A stretch of DNA of 64,000 nt from Streptomyces eurocidicus (lineage in GTDB: Bacteria > Actinomycetota > Actinomycetes > Streptomycetales > Streptomycetaceae), in the NCBI RefSeq assembly GCF_002891295.1, contig NZ_LGUI01000005.1:124001-188000 (forward strand). Reading direction: 5' to 3'. Position numbers and translations under genes: made by a program. A model generated the notes under the pieces. It had not been told where the DNA came from and did no database searches. It worked only from the letters and a program-made list of their open reading frames with translations. Of the stretch, positions 50,387 to 59,489 are shown piece after piece (position 1 is the first letter of the stretch; every line of letters starts with the position of its first letter).

Positions 50387-51726
50387 CCCCGCTCACGCCC
50401 GCCGGCGCGGCCGTCCCCCTGCCCGCCCTCACCGGTGACCTCACCGCGGACGCGGCGCTCCTCGCGGGCCACACCCGCGAGGCCACGGCCCGGCTCGCGG
50501 CCCTGCCCGCCCCGCCCGACCGGGACACGTCCCGGCACGAGCTCGCCGCACACCTGCACACCGGCTCGCGGACCCTGCGCGGGCGCTTCATGCACCGGCA
50601 CGCCGGTGAGGTCTACGACGTGCTCACCGACGCCCGCACCCGCCACCGGGGGCTGGCGGACCTCGCCCTCGCCGCGGCCGACCGGTTCCCCGGCCTGGTC
50701 CCGACGGCCGCGGAGCTGGCGGCCGAGCGCGCCCTCCCCCAGGCGGCCAAGGAGGGCCTGGAGATCGACCAGGGCGTCTTCTTCCGCGCCCTGCTGAGCC
50801 ACCCCCAGGCCGGACCGCACCTCGCCGACGCCATGATGCTGCCCTGCCGCCGGGCCCTGGAGCTACGCGAAACCTTCCGGACCGAGGGCCGGGTGCGGCT
50901 CGCGAGCGTACGGCTCGAACGCCACGGCACGACCGCCCACCTGACCGTCGAGAACGCGCACTGCCTCAACGCCGAGGACGAGCGGCTCATCGACGACATG
51001 GAGACGGCGGTCGACCTGGTCCTCCTCGACGAGGCCACGCACGTCGGCGTCGTGCGCGGCGGCGAGGTGGACCACCCGCGCTACGCGGGCAGGCGGGTCT
51101 TCAGCGCGGGCATCAACCTCAAGGAGCTCCACGCGGGCCGGATCTCGCTGACCGGGTTCCTGCTCCGCCGTGAGCTGGGCTACCTCACCAAGATCGCGCA
51201 CGGCCTGCTGGTGGACCCCGCGCCCGACGCGTACCCGTACCGCACCGCGCACAAGCCCTGGATCGCGGCGGTCGACTCCTTCGCCATCGGCGGCGGCATG
51301 CAGTTGCTGATGGTCTTCGACCACGTGATCGCCGCGGACGACGCCTACTTCAGCCTGCCCGCCGCCGACGAGGGCATCGTCCCCGGCGCGGGGAACTTCC
51401 GGCTGGGCCGGATGACCGGTGCGCGCCCCGCCCGGCGGGTCATCCTGGGCGGCCACCGGATCCAGGCCGGCGACCCCGACGCCCACCTGGTGTGCGACGA
51501 GGTCGTCCCGGCCCATGAGATCGGCGCCCGGGTCGAGGCCGCCGCCGCGCGGCTCGACAACCCCGCCGTGACCGCCAACCGCCGGATGCTGGCACTCGCC
51601 GAGGAGCCGCGGGACCGCTTCCTCGCCTACCTCGCCGAGTTCGCCTACGTCCAGGCCACCCGGCTCTACGCCGCCGACGTCCTGGAGAAGGTCGCCCGGA
51701 AGCCCGGCCGGCCCGGAGGGAAGTGA
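50383..51726 (+). CDS. dpgC: DpgC, cofactor-independent 3,5-dihydroxyphenylacetyl-CoA oxygenase
   Basis: Protein of 447 residues, with an N-terminal helical region (1-190) and a crotonase C-terminal domain: RVFSAGINLKELHAGRISL, DSFAIGGGMQLLMVFD, LPAADEGIVPGAGNFRLGR. These are the hallmarks of DpgC, which oxidises the benzylic carbon with O2 without metal or cofactor and releases CoA to give 3,5-dihydroxyphenylglyoxylate. Start GTG 50383 overlaps the dpgB stop. The aminotransferase gene follows 7 nt after its stop. Its presence makes the ketoacid precursor of Dpg the certain output of this operon. Confidence 0.95.
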   Translation: MTPLTPAGAAVPLPALTGDLTADAALLAGHTREATARLAALPAPPDRDTSRHELAAHLHTGSRTLRGRFMHRHAGEVYDVLTDARTRHRGLADLALAAADRFPGLVPTAAELAAERALPQAAKEGLEIDQGVFFRALLSHPQAGPHLADAMMLPCRRALELRETFRTEGRVRLASVRLERHGTTAHLTVENAHCLNAEDERLIDDMETAVDLVLLDEATHVGVVRGGEVDHPRYAGRRVFSAGINLKELHAGRISLTGFLLRRELGYLTKIAHGLLVDPAPDAYPYRTAHKPWIAAVDSFAIGGGMQLLMVFDHVIAADDAYFSLPAADEGIVPGAGNFRLGRMTGARPARRVILGGHRIQAGDPDAHLVCDEVVPAHEIGARVEAAAARLDNPAVTANRRMLALAEEPRDRFLAYLAEFAYVQATRLYAADVLEKVARKPGRPGGK

Positions 51727-51733
51727 CCGACCC

Positions 51734-53056
51734 ATGCCCCTGCTCCACGAATCCGACCTGCACGGCTCCCTCCAGGACCCCGTCCTGGGTGCCATCAGCT
51801 TCCTCAACGAGGTCATGGGCCGGCATCCCGGCGCGATCTCCTTCGCGCCCGGCGCGCCCCGCCTGCCGCACCTGCGGGACGCCGACCTCTCCCACTACAC
51901 CGACGTCTATCTGGAGCACCTGCGCACCGAGCGCGGCCTGTCAGAGGAGCGGGCCCGGCGGCTCCTCCACGAGTACGGACCGAGCCGCGGCCTGATCAAC
52001 GACGTCGTCGCGGCGGCCCTGAGCCGCGACCTCGGGGTGCCCGCCCGCCCCGAGGCCCTGGTGATCACCGTCGGGGCGCAGGAGGCCATGGTCCTCACGC
52101 TGCGCGCGCTGTGCCCCTCCCCCGGTGACCTGCTGGCCGTGGCCACCCCCGGCTACGTGGGCATCCTGGGTGCCGCGCGGCTGCTGGACATCGGGGTGGT
52201 CGCCGTGCCCGACACCGACCGCGGTCCCGACCTCGGCGCGTTGCGCGCGGCCTGCCGCACCGCGCGGGCCGGGGGCCGCCGGGTGCGCGCCCTGTACGTG
52301 GCACCGGACTACGCCAACCCCTCCGGCACGGTGATGGACCGGGCCGACCGCCACGCCCTGCTGTCCGTGGCCGAGGAGGAGGACCTGCTTCTGCTGGAGG
52401 ACGGCGCCTACGCCTTCACCGCGCCCCCCGGCACGGACGTCCCCTCCTTGAAGGCTCTCGACCGCGACACCCGCGTCATCCACCTGGGGACCTTCGCCAA
52501 GGTCTGCCTGCCCGGCGCCCGGGTCGGCTTCGTCGTCGCCGACCAGCCCGTGACCGGGCCCGGCGGCACACGGCTCCTCGCCGACGACCTGGCGGCCCTC
52601 AAGAGCATGGTCACGGTCAACACCTCCCCGCTGAGCCAGGCCGTCATCGCCGGCATGCTGCTGGAACACGGCGGCTCCCTGGCGGACCTGGGCCGCGACC
52701 GCGCCCAGGTCTACCGGGAGAACCTGGCCTTCCTGCTGGACGCCCTGGACCGGCACTGCGCCACCCCGGAGCTGACCGGCGCCGTGAGCTGGAACCGCCC
52801 CCGCGGCGGCTTCTTCGTCCGCATGCGCCTGCCCGTACCGGTGGACACAGCGCTGCTGGAACGCTGCGCCGCCGGGCACGGCGTGCTGTGGACGCCCATG
52901 GCGCCGTTCTGGATCGGCGACGCCGGCGACCACGAACTGCGCCTGTCGTGCAGCTACCTGGACCAACCCGCGATCGAGGAGGGAGTACGCCGGCTGGCGG
53001 GCTTCCTCCACGACATCGTCCCGACACCGACACACACAAGGACCCGTACATCGTGA
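51734..53056 (+). CDS. hpgT: Phenylglycine aminotransferase (HpgT-like)
   Basis: Fold-type I aminotransferase of 440 residues: FAPGAPRLPHL near the N-terminus, YVAPDYANPSGTVMD (cofactor asparagine and tyrosine region) and PLP lysine K256 in TFAKVCLPGARVGF. It is like HpgT/DpgT of glycopeptide clusters, which converts 4-hydroxy- or 3,5-dihydroxyphenylglyoxylate to the phenylglycine, often using tyrosine as donor. No hydroxymandelate synthase or oxidase gene is nearby, so the substrate here should be the DpgC product. GGAGGGAAG at the dpgC stop serves as its ribosome binding site. Confidence 0.88.
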   Translation: MPLLHESDLHGSLQDPVLGAISFLNEVMGRHPGAISFAPGAPRLPHLRDADLSHYTDVYLEHLRTERGLSEERARRLLHEYGPSRGLINDVVAAALSRDLGVPARPEALVITVGAQEAMVLTLRALCPSPGDLLAVATPGYVGILGAARLLDIGVVAVPDTDRGPDLGALRAACRTARAGGRRVRALYVAPDYANPSGTVMDRADRHALLSVAEEEDLLLLEDGAYAFTAPPGTDVPSLKALDRDTRVIHLGTFAKVCLPGARVGFVVADQPVTGPGGTRLLADDLAALKSMVTVNTSPLSQAVIAGMLLEHGGSLADLGRDRAQVYRENLAFLLDALDRHCATPELTGAVSWNRPRGGFFVRMRLPVPVDTALLERCAAGHGVLWTPMAPFWIGDAGDHELRLSCSYLDQPAIEEGVRRLAGFLHDIVPTPTHTRTRTS

Positions 53057-54093
53057 ACGACGCCCCCGACACCCGCAGCAGGCTCCTGGAGCGCTTCGAC
53101 CTGATCGTCAACGGACCGGCCCTCTTCAACTCCCTCGTGGCCGGTATCGAGCTGGGCGTCTTCGACACGCTCGCCGAGGGGCCCGCCCCCTTCGAGGAAC
53201 TGCGGGCCCGCACGGGGATACCCGTCCATCAGCTGCGTGTCCTGCTGCACGCCCTGTGCGCCACCGAGCTGGTGGACAAGGAGGACGGCCGCTACGCCAA
53301 CACCGCGGTCGCCGACGAGCTCCTCGCGGGCGACGGGCCCGACAGCTGGAAGCACATCCTGCGCGGCTGGCAGGAGATCTACTACCCGGCCTTCCCGCAC
53401 GCCACGACCGCCCTGCGGGCCGGCACCAACACGGCCCTGGACGGGTACCCGGGCACCGAGCCCACCCTCTACCAGCGCCTGTCCCACGACCCCGAGCGGG
53501 AGGCCGTCCTGCACGCCTCCATGTCGGCGTTCACCCTGCAGAGCATGAGCGGCCTGCTGGACAACATCGGTCTGGCCCCCGGTGAGCGGCTGCTGGACAT
53601 CGGCGGCGGCGACGGCACCACGGCGCGTGAGCTCGTCAAGCGCTTCCCCGACAGCACCGTCACCATCTTCGACCTGCCCAGCGTGGTCGCCCTCGCCGAG
53701 GAGGGCGAGGACGCCGTCGCGGGCGGCCGCATCGGCTTCCAGGGCGGCGATCTCTTCGAGGACGACTTCCCCGGGGGCGTCGACTGCGTGCTCTTCAGCC
53801 ACTGTCTGGAGGTGCTCTCCCCGGAGCGCATCCTGACGCTGCTGCGCAAGGCGCACGCGGCGCTGCGGCCGGGCGGGCGCCTGTTCATCTACGGGTTCAC
53901 CCTGAGCGACCAGGAGCGCGGGGTCTACTCCGCCCGGCTGTCGCTGTACCTCACGGTGCTGGCCACCGGCCAGGGCCTGGCCTATCCGGTGGGCGAGTAC
54001 GAGCGGCTCATGCGCGAGGCCGGTTTCCCCACCGTCGAGGCGATCACCGGTCTGCCTTACGAGCACAGCCTGATGGTCGCCACCAAGGCGTGA
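53053..54093 (+). CDS. SAM-dependent methyltransferase (O-methyltransferase-type fold)
   Basis: Methyltransferase of 346 residues with an N-terminal winged-helix dimerisation domain (about 1-100) and a Rossmann domain. SAM motif I is LLDIGGGDGTTA (about 180-190), followed by VTIFDLPSVV and LFSHCLEVLSPE. The fold is that of plant-type O-methyltransferases (Methyltransf_2), a family that also includes C-methyltransferases of phenolic substrates. GTG 53053 overlaps the aminotransferase stop, so it belongs to the Dpg operon. It could methylate the resorcinol ring or an oxygen of the phenylglycine. Ring C-methylation would fit the pheganomycin comparison. Confidence 0.85.
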   Translation: MNDAPDTRSRLLERFDLIVNGPALFNSLVAGIELGVFDTLAEGPAPFEELRARTGIPVHQLRVLLHALCATELVDKEDGRYANTAVADELLAGDGPDSWKHILRGWQEIYYPAFPHATTALRAGTNTALDGYPGTEPTLYQRLSHDPEREAVLHASMSAFTLQSMSGLLDNIGLAPGERLLDIGGGDGTTARELVKRFPDSTVTIFDLPSVVALAEEGEDAVAGGRIGFQGGDLFEDDFPGGVDCVLFSHCLEVLSPERILTLLRKAHAALRPGGRLFIYGFTLSDQERGVYSARLSLYLTVLATGQGLAYPVGEYERLMREAGFPTVEAITGLPYEHSLMVATKA

Positions 54094-54101
54094 TCCACCA
54101 C

Positions 54102-54128
54102 GGGTGCCCGGCCGGCGGCCGGGCACCC
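54102..54128 (+). terminator. Terminator hairpin of the Dpg operon
   Basis: A perfect 12-bp stem (54102-54113 with 54117-54128) with a three-base loop, starting nine bases after the methyltransferase stop. Confidence 0.7.
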
Positions 54129-54148
54129 CGGGGAAGCCCCGTAAACGA

Positions 54149-54186
54149 CGAGGTGCCGCACACCCTCCTGGGTGTGCGGCACCTCG
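54149..54186. terminator. Second, 17-bp hairpin between convergent operons
   Basis: Perfect 17-bp arms (54149-54165, 54170-54186) with a TCCT loop, just before the ABC transporter stop (54201). Together with the hairpin at 54102 it insulates the convergent Dpg and transporter operons. Confidence 0.75.
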
Positions 54187-54200
54187 CCGTACAGGCAGGT

Positions 54201-55940
54201 TCAGGCGGTGGCGTGCCAGGACCGCCACAGGGCGGCGTAGGCCCCGTCCTTCTCCAGCAACTCGGTGTGGGAGCCGTCCTCCACGATCCGGCCGGCCTCC
54301 ATCACCAGCACCCGGTCCGCGTCGTGCGCGGTGTGCAGCCGGTGGGCGATCGAGACGACCGTACGGCCGGCCGTCACGGCGGCCATGGAGCGTTCCACGT
54401 CGCGGGCCGAGCGCGGGCTGAGCAGGGAGGTCGCCTCGTCGAGGACGAGGGTGTGCGGGTCGCTCAGCAGCAGACGGGCCAGCGAGAGCTGCTGGGCGCG
54501 GTCCGGGGCGAGGTCGCCGCCGGCGCCCTGCAGCGGGGTGTCCAGGCCCAGTTCGGAGGCCCAGCCCCAGGCGCCCACGGCTTCGAGGGCCTCGCGCAGC
54601 CGCTCCTCGCCGGCCGCCGGGGAGGCCAGCAGGAGGTTGTCCCGGACGCTGCCGCGGAAGATGTGGTGGTCCTGGGTGACCAGGGCGATGTCCGCCCGCA
54701 GGGTGGAGCGCGGGATGTCCGCGAGCGGCACGCCCCCGACCGTGACCGTGCCGGCGCGGGGCAGGTCGGTGCCGGTCAGCAGCCGGCCCAGGGTCGTCTT
54801 GCCCGCTCCGGAGGGGCCCACGACGGCCACCCGCTCTCCCTGACGGATGGTCAGATCGAGGGAGTGCAGGACGTCGCGGCCGTCGGTGTAGGAGAAGCTC
54901 GCCCCCCGCAGTTCGAGGTCCAGGTCACCGGGGGCACGCTCCCCGGAGCCGGTGGCGGCGGGCCGGGGGTCGGCTTCCTGGCGCACGCCCAGCAGGCGTG
55001 CCAGCGAGGCGCCGCCCACCTGGAGCTTGTCCTGCCAGAAGAGCAGGATGTCGATCTGCCCGGTCAGCTGCTGGGTGTACAGGGTGGCCGCGGTGACCCC
55101 TGCCAGGGAGACCCAGCCCTGGTCGTAGGCCAGGCCGCCCAGGATGACGGTGGCCACGGTGGGCAGCGCGATGGCGGTGTCGGTGACGGGCAGGAAGACC
55201 GACCGCAGCCACAGGGTGTGCCGCTGCGCGCCGTAGGTCTCCGCCACGGCCCGGTCCATGCGCTCGGTACGCCGCGGCACCAGGCGCAGGGCCTCGACGG
55301 TACGGGCGCCGGTGACGGTCTCGGTGAGGGTCTCCGCGGCCTGGGCGTAGGTGGTCCGCTCCCGCAGGTAGCCCTCCCGGGCACGGCCCAGGTACCAGCG
55401 GGTGACCGGCCACAGCACGGGGACGAGGAGCAGGACGGGGACGACCATCAGCCAGCCCGTGAGCAGCAGCGCGCCGACGGTGGTGGCGATGGTGGTGAGC
55501 GCCACGAGGGTGCTCGGCAGGGCGTAGCGGGCGACGCGGGCGAGGGCGTCCACGTCGCGGGTGGAGCGGGTGAGGACGTCGCCGACGCCGGCCTCCTCCA
55601 CCCGGGCGAGGGGAAGGCGCAGGAGGTCCTCGAGGAACTCCTCGCGCAGTTCGGCGACGACCTTCTCCGACAGCCGGGCGGTGCTGCTGACGGCCAGGCC
55701 CAGCAGCAGGGACTGGGCCAGGACGAACCCGAGGATCAGCAGGGCGGCCGTGGAGACCGAGTCGATCCCGGAGCGTACGTCCTCGACGAGGCCGCCGAGC
55801 AGGTGCGGGGCGGTGAGTCCGCACGCGGTGCTCAGGCCGTGCAGGCCGAGCACCGTCGCCAGTTCCCCGGGGTACTTCAGCACGAGGCGACGGGCGTGGC
55901 GCCGGGCCTCCTGCGAGGAAACGACGGGCAGTACGGTCAC
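54201..55940 (-). CDS. ABC exporter half-transporter, subunit with intact Walker motifs
   Basis: Half-transporter of 579 residues. A six-helix membrane domain (about 1-310) is followed by a nucleotide-binding domain. Walker A GPSGAGKTT (K381), Walker B LVLDEAT and the H-loop SIAHRL are intact. The signature motif, normally LSGGQ, reads LAPDR (about 472). Its ATG overlaps the stop of the partner gene (ATGA). With the upstream subunit, whose defects are complementary, it forms a heterodimer with one working ATP site. It probably exports the product of the neighbouring biosynthetic genes, as inferred from position. Uptake of a metal-loaded form, as in IrtAB-type systems, cannot be excluded. Confidence 0.87.
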   Translation of the reverse strand: MTVLPVVSSQEARRHARRLVLKYPGELATVLGLHGLSTACGLTAPHLLGGLVEDVRSGIDSVSTAALLILGFVLAQSLLLGLAVSSTARLSEKVVAELREEFLEDLLRLPLARVEEAGVGDVLTRSTRDVDALARVARYALPSTLVALTTIATTVGALLLTGWLMVVPVLLLVPVLWPVTRWYLGRAREGYLRERTTYAQAAETLTETVTGARTVEALRLVPRRTERMDRAVAETYGAQRHTLWLRSVFLPVTDTAIALPTVATVILGGLAYDQGWVSLAGVTAATLYTQQLTGQIDILLFWQDKLQVGGASLARLLGVRQEADPRPAATGSGERAPGDLDLELRGASFSYTDGRDVLHSLDLTIRQGERVAVVGPSGAGKTTLGRLLTGTDLPRAGTVTVGGVPLADIPRSTLRADIALVTQDHHIFRGSVRDNLLLASPAAGEERLREALEAVGAWGWASELGLDTPLQGAGGDLAPDRAQQLSLARLLLSDPHTLVLDEATSLLSPRSARDVERSMAAVTAGRTVVSIAHRLHTAHDADRVLVMEAGRIVEDGSHTELLEKDGAYAALWRSWHATA

Positions 55941-57649
55941 GTCGGGTCGCCTTCCCTGGTCACGAGAGAGTGGTAGCGGTCGTCGGCCAGCAGCTCGCGG
56001 TGCGAGCCGGTGGCGACGGCGGTGGTGTCCTCCACGTGCACCACGTGGTCGGCCTGGCTCAGGACGGCGGGGCTGCTGGTGAAGACCACGGTGGTGCGCC
56101 CGTCGCGGCGGGCGCGCAGGCGCTGGACGAGGCGGGCCTCGGTGTGGGTGTCCAGGGCGCTGGTCGGTTCCACGAGCAGCAGGACCTCGGGGTCCGCCGC
56201 CAGGGCCCGGACGAGGCGCAGGCGCTGGCGCTCGCCGCCGGAGAAGTTGCGGCCGGCGCCCTGGACCTGGCTGTCGAGGCCGTCGGGGAGGGCGTCGAGG
56301 ACCTCGCGGGCGACGGCGGTGTCGGCCAGTTCGAGGAGGTCCTCGCGGGTGGTGCGGCCGAGCGGGTCGAGTTCGGCGTGCAGGGGGCCGGCGAAGAGGC
56401 GGTCGTCGTTGCGCAGGACCAGTACGCGCTCGCGGGTCTCCGCGAGGGGGCGGTCGCCGAGCGGGACGTCTCCCCAGGTGGTGCCGGAGTCTGCGTAGCG
56501 GCCGAGGCGGTCGGCGAGCACCGTGGCGTCGGCCGGGGACGCGCAGGCGACGGCGGTGAAGGCGCCGGGGGTGACGGACAGCCGCGAGAGCGGGTCGTGC
56601 AGCGGGCCCGCGGGCGCCGGGGTGTCACCGGTCGTCCCGGCGGTGCCGTCGGGGAGTTCGCGTTCGGCTCGCAGGAAGCGGCAGACGCGTTCGGCGGAGA
56701 CATGGCCGCGGGTGAGCGCTTCGAAGGACTCGGTCAGCCAGCGCAGCGGGGTGGCCAGGAAGACGGCGTAGCCGTAGAAGGCGACGAGCTGTCCGACGGT
56801 GAGGGTGCCGTCGAGGACGAGGTGGGCGCCGAGCCAGACCACGGCCGTGCCCAGTGCGCCGGGCAGGAAGGTCTTGACCGCGGCGAGCGCACCCTCGGTG
56901 CGCGCGGTCCGGGTCGCCAGGCGCCGGGTGCGCTGGGATTCGGCGCGGTAGCGCTCGGCGAAGCGCTCGGCGCCGCCGAAGCCGTGCAGGACGCCGAGGC
57001 CCGTGGCGGTGTCCACGGCGAAGGCGGCCAGTTCGCCCTGCTGTTTGCGCAGGGCGCCCTGACGGCGCCGCAGGGGGCGCACGGCGAGTGTCATCAGCCA
57101 CACGATCAGCGGGACGCCGATCAGGACCGTCAGTCCCAGCTGCCAGGCGGAGGAGAGCATGACGGCGGCGACGACGACGATCGCGACGACGGCGCCGGCG
57201 GCCCGGGAGGTGGCGGCGAGGGCGCGGCCGATGGGCTCGATGTCGCCCGTGCCGATGTTGACGACCTCTCCGGTGGAGGTGTGCTTCCGCAGATCGGCAC
57301 CGAGCACGGCGGCGTGCCGGTTGACGTATTGCATGGTGCGGAAGGAAGGCCCGGCGTTGACGGCGAAATCACAACGCTCCTGGAGCGTGGTGGTGGCCGC
57401 CTGGAGAACGACGAGGGCGAACAGGACGCCGCTCCACAGCCACAGGGAAGGGCGGTCATGGGCCACGAGCCCACGGTCGATGGCCAGTCCGATGACGACC
57501 GGGACGAGGGCCCGGGCGAGCATGGTCGCCATTCCGTGGACCATGCCCAGGGAAAGGGGTATTCGGAATTCTGAGGCGAGCCGGAGAATATAGCGGACCG
57601 GCGAGCGGCAGTCAGGGGTCTGTGAATCCGGTACTAGAAAAGCGCGCAC
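55937..57649 (-). CDS. ABC exporter half-transporter, subunit with degenerate Walker A
   Basis: Half-transporter of 570 residues with about six membrane segments (30-300) and a nucleotide-binding domain. Here the signature FSGGERQRL is intact (about 468). Walker A is unrecognisable: the glycine/lysine loop is replaced by ACASPADAT, about 367. The Walker B aspartate is valine (LLLVEP) and the H-loop histidine is replaced (FTSSP). It therefore supplies only the signature half of one ATP site. GTG 57649 is the annotated start; GTG 57598 is an alternative, and neither has a clear ribosome site. It is co-transcribed with the downstream subunit. Confidence 0.83.
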   Translation of the reverse strand: MRAFLVPDSQTPDCRSPVRYILRLASEFRIPLSLGMVHGMATMLARALVPVVIGLAIDRGLVAHDRPSLWLWSGVLFALVVLQAATTTLQERCDFAVNAGPSFRTMQYVNRHAAVLGADLRKHTSTGEVVNIGTGDIEPIGRALAATSRAAGAVVAIVVVAAVMLSSAWQLGLTVLIGVPLIVWLMTLAVRPLRRRQGALRKQQGELAAFAVDTATGLGVLHGFGGAERFAERYRAESQRTRRLATRTARTEGALAAVKTFLPGALGTAVVWLGAHLVLDGTLTVGQLVAFYGYAVFLATPLRWLTESFEALTRGHVSAERVCRFLRAERELPDGTAGTTGDTPAPAGPLHDPLSRLSVTPGAFTAVACASPADATVLADRLGRYADSGTTWGDVPLGDRPLAETRERVLVLRNDDRLFAGPLHAELDPLGRTTREDLLELADTAVAREVLDALPDGLDSQVQGAGRNFSGGERQRLRLVRALAADPEVLLLVEPTSALDTHTEARLVQRLRARRDGRTTVVFTSSPAVLSQADHVVHVEDTTAVATGSHRELLADDRYHSLVTREGDPT

Positions 57650-58138
57650 GGCGGAAAACTACCAGAAACCGAATGTCGGCCACTCCTGACGGAGAGTGAA
57701 TTAAGCGCCCCCGAGACCACCCGTCAATTCCTCGGTGCCACCGGCTGCGAGGGGTCCGGCCCGGCAGGTGATGCCTGGTCAGCAGGTCACGGCCAGTCAT
57801 GAGTATCCCATGGACACCTACCTGTCATGACCATCTACCGACACGTTGTAAGGTAAGGATCTGGCAATGTGAGGGGGACGCCGGAAGCCCGTTCAAGTGC
57901 TTCCCGTGGCGTTCGCCCGGAAGCGCGGGCGCTTTACGTCCCTACCTCGCCGCGCCATCGAGGAGTTCTCTTCGGCCCGGTCCGTGAGGTGACGACGGGA
58001 AGCCCGTCGCAACGGCCGGTATACCCGGCGGAATCCACCGGGGACCGCGGAGCGACTTCGATACCGGCCGCTGGGCTTCCAGAACGCCCCGGCGGTCGTC
58101 AAGGCCGCCGGAGCCCGACCGATGGGGAAGAAGCACCC
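57650..58138. other. Divergent regulatory region between exporter and ATP-grasp/NIS operons
   Basis: This gap of 489 bases has no supported gene; I looked for a short precursor peptide with repeats and found none. It contains an AT-richer segment (57790-57870) with a degenerate iron-box-like site and should hold both promoters. Confidence 0.5.
57849..57867. promoter_or_regulatory. Degenerate iron-box-like (DmdR/IdeR) site
   Basis: TAAGGTAAGGATCTGGCAA agrees with the actinobacterial iron box TTAGGTTAGGCTAACCTAA in 11 of 19 positions, mostly in the left half (8 of 10). It lies in the divergent promoter region before the ATP-grasp/NIS operon, where iron control would be expected, but about 270 nt from its start codon. 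The match is weak. Confidence 0.3.
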
Positions 58139-59452
58139 ATGACCCGTGTACTTGTCGGCAACGATTTCAGCGAGGACGTACGGACCGATCGCGGGTGGAC
58201 CGGATGGTGGGTCCAGCGCCTGGCGTGGTTCGCCGCCGACGGGGACGTCCTCGTGCTCCCCGCCGCCGTCGACGAGGACTTCCTCGCCTATGTCACCGCG
58301 CTGACCGGCGTCGACCGGGCCTCGCTGACGGTCGTCGTCCCGCCGGGCGGCGAGGACAGCATGCTCACCCCCGGCCGGCTGGCCGACCCCGCCTTCCTCG
58401 CCGAGCTGCGCTCCGCCGTGGGCGACCGCCCGGTCACCGAGATCTTCTCCCTGTGGCCGGACGCGACCGTCGCCCGTCTGGCGCGCGCCCTGGGCGCCCC
58501 GTCCGCCCTGGCCGGCCACGGCTTCGTCGACCAGGGCGGCGGCCCCCTGACCAACAGCAAGTCCCTCTTCCGCACCCTCGCCGGCGGCGCCGGGGTCCCC
58601 GTGCCCGCCGGTGCGGTCGCCACCAGCAAGGAGGTGGCCGAGACCGTCATCGTCGAACTCCTCGCGGGTGGCGAGCCGGTGATGGTCAAGCACGACTTCC
58701 TCTCCGGCGGCCACGGCAACGAGATCCTCAGCACCACCGACGGCATCCGCCCCATCGGCGCCCGCCGCGCGGTGACGGTGCCCGACCGCGCAGCCGTACG
58801 CGCCTACCTCGACGAGCGCTGGGAGTGGCTCACCGGCGGCGGCCGCAGCCGGCCCGTGGTGGAGCAGTACCACCGCGACAGCTCCGCCTACTTCACCGAG
58901 TACCGCATATCCGACGAGGGCGTGGAGCTGACGGGCGACGGCGAGCTGCTGTCCGCCCCGTACGCCGTGGGCCAGGTCATGCCGTGCGTGGGCCTGGAGC
59001 CCGAGGTGATGCGCGCGCTCGTCGACGGCGGACGCGAGCTGTGCGAGTCGCTGCACGCCATGGGCTACCGCGGCATGTGCGCCACCGACGCCATCGTCAC
59101 GCCCCGCCGCGAGGTGCTCTTCACCGAGTACAACGGCCGTATCACCGGCTCCACCCACATCTACGGTGTGCTCGGCAAGAAGATCATCGGCGACGGCTAC
59201 GGCACCGACCGCATCATCCTCGAACGCGTATGGCCCGAGGGCTGGTCCGTCGACTCCTTCACCGACGCCCTCGAACGGCTCACCGCCGCCGGGCACGCCT
59301 ACGACCCGGCCACCCGCACGGGCGTCCTCTTCACCAACGCCTTCGACGGCAGCCACGGCGTCATGTACTGCATCGCCGCCCCCGACCTGAACACCGCCTG
59401 GTCCCTCGACCGGCAGCTCGGCTCCCTGTTCGCGCGGAAGTCCACGCGCTGA
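58139..59452 (+). CDS. ATP-grasp ligase with pre-ATP-grasp domain (PGM1-like)
   Basis: ATP-grasp amide/peptide ligase of 437 residues, start ATG 58139 behind GGGGAAGAAG. The N-terminal part (VLVGNDFSED, then DVLVLPAAVDEDFLAYVTAL) resembles the pre-ATP-grasp domain of PGM1-type ligases. The centre has ATP-grasp features (VMVKHDFLSGGHGNE, FTEYNGRITGS). The end (GVMYCIAAPDLNTAW) resembles the PGM1 C-terminal domain. PGM1 joins a guanidino-dihydroxyphenylacetic acid to a peptide in pheganomycin formation. An ATP-grasp enzyme (PvsA) also starts vibrioferrin operons. It leads an operon with two NIS synthetases 37 nt behind, so either context could apply, or both. Confidence 0.75.
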   Translation: MTRVLVGNDFSEDVRTDRGWTGWWVQRLAWFAADGDVLVLPAAVDEDFLAYVTALTGVDRASLTVVVPPGGEDSMLTPGRLADPAFLAELRSAVGDRPVTEIFSLWPDATVARLARALGAPSALAGHGFVDQGGGPLTNSKSLFRTLAGGAGVPVPAGAVATSKEVAETVIVELLAGGEPVMVKHDFLSGGHGNEILSTTDGIRPIGARRAVTVPDRAAVRAYLDERWEWLTGGGRSRPVVEQYHRDSSAYFTEYRISDEGVELTGDGELLSAPYAVGQVMPCVGLEPEVMRALVDGGRELCESLHAMGYRGMCATDAIVTPRREVLFTEYNGRITGSTHIYGVLGKKIIGDGYGTDRIILERVWPEGWSVDSFTDALERLTAAGHAYDPATRTGVLFTNAFDGSHGVMYCIAAPDLNTAWSLDRQLGSLFARKSTR

Positions 59453-59489
59453 CGCCGTACGCCGCCACCGTTCCACCACGAGGAGACCC

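Noticed and set aside
57799..57987. Short open frame before the ATP-grasp gene as a PGM2-like precursor peptide
   Set aside because: No ribosome binding site, no repeats, no pheganomycin-like core sequence, and it spans the presumed promoter region.
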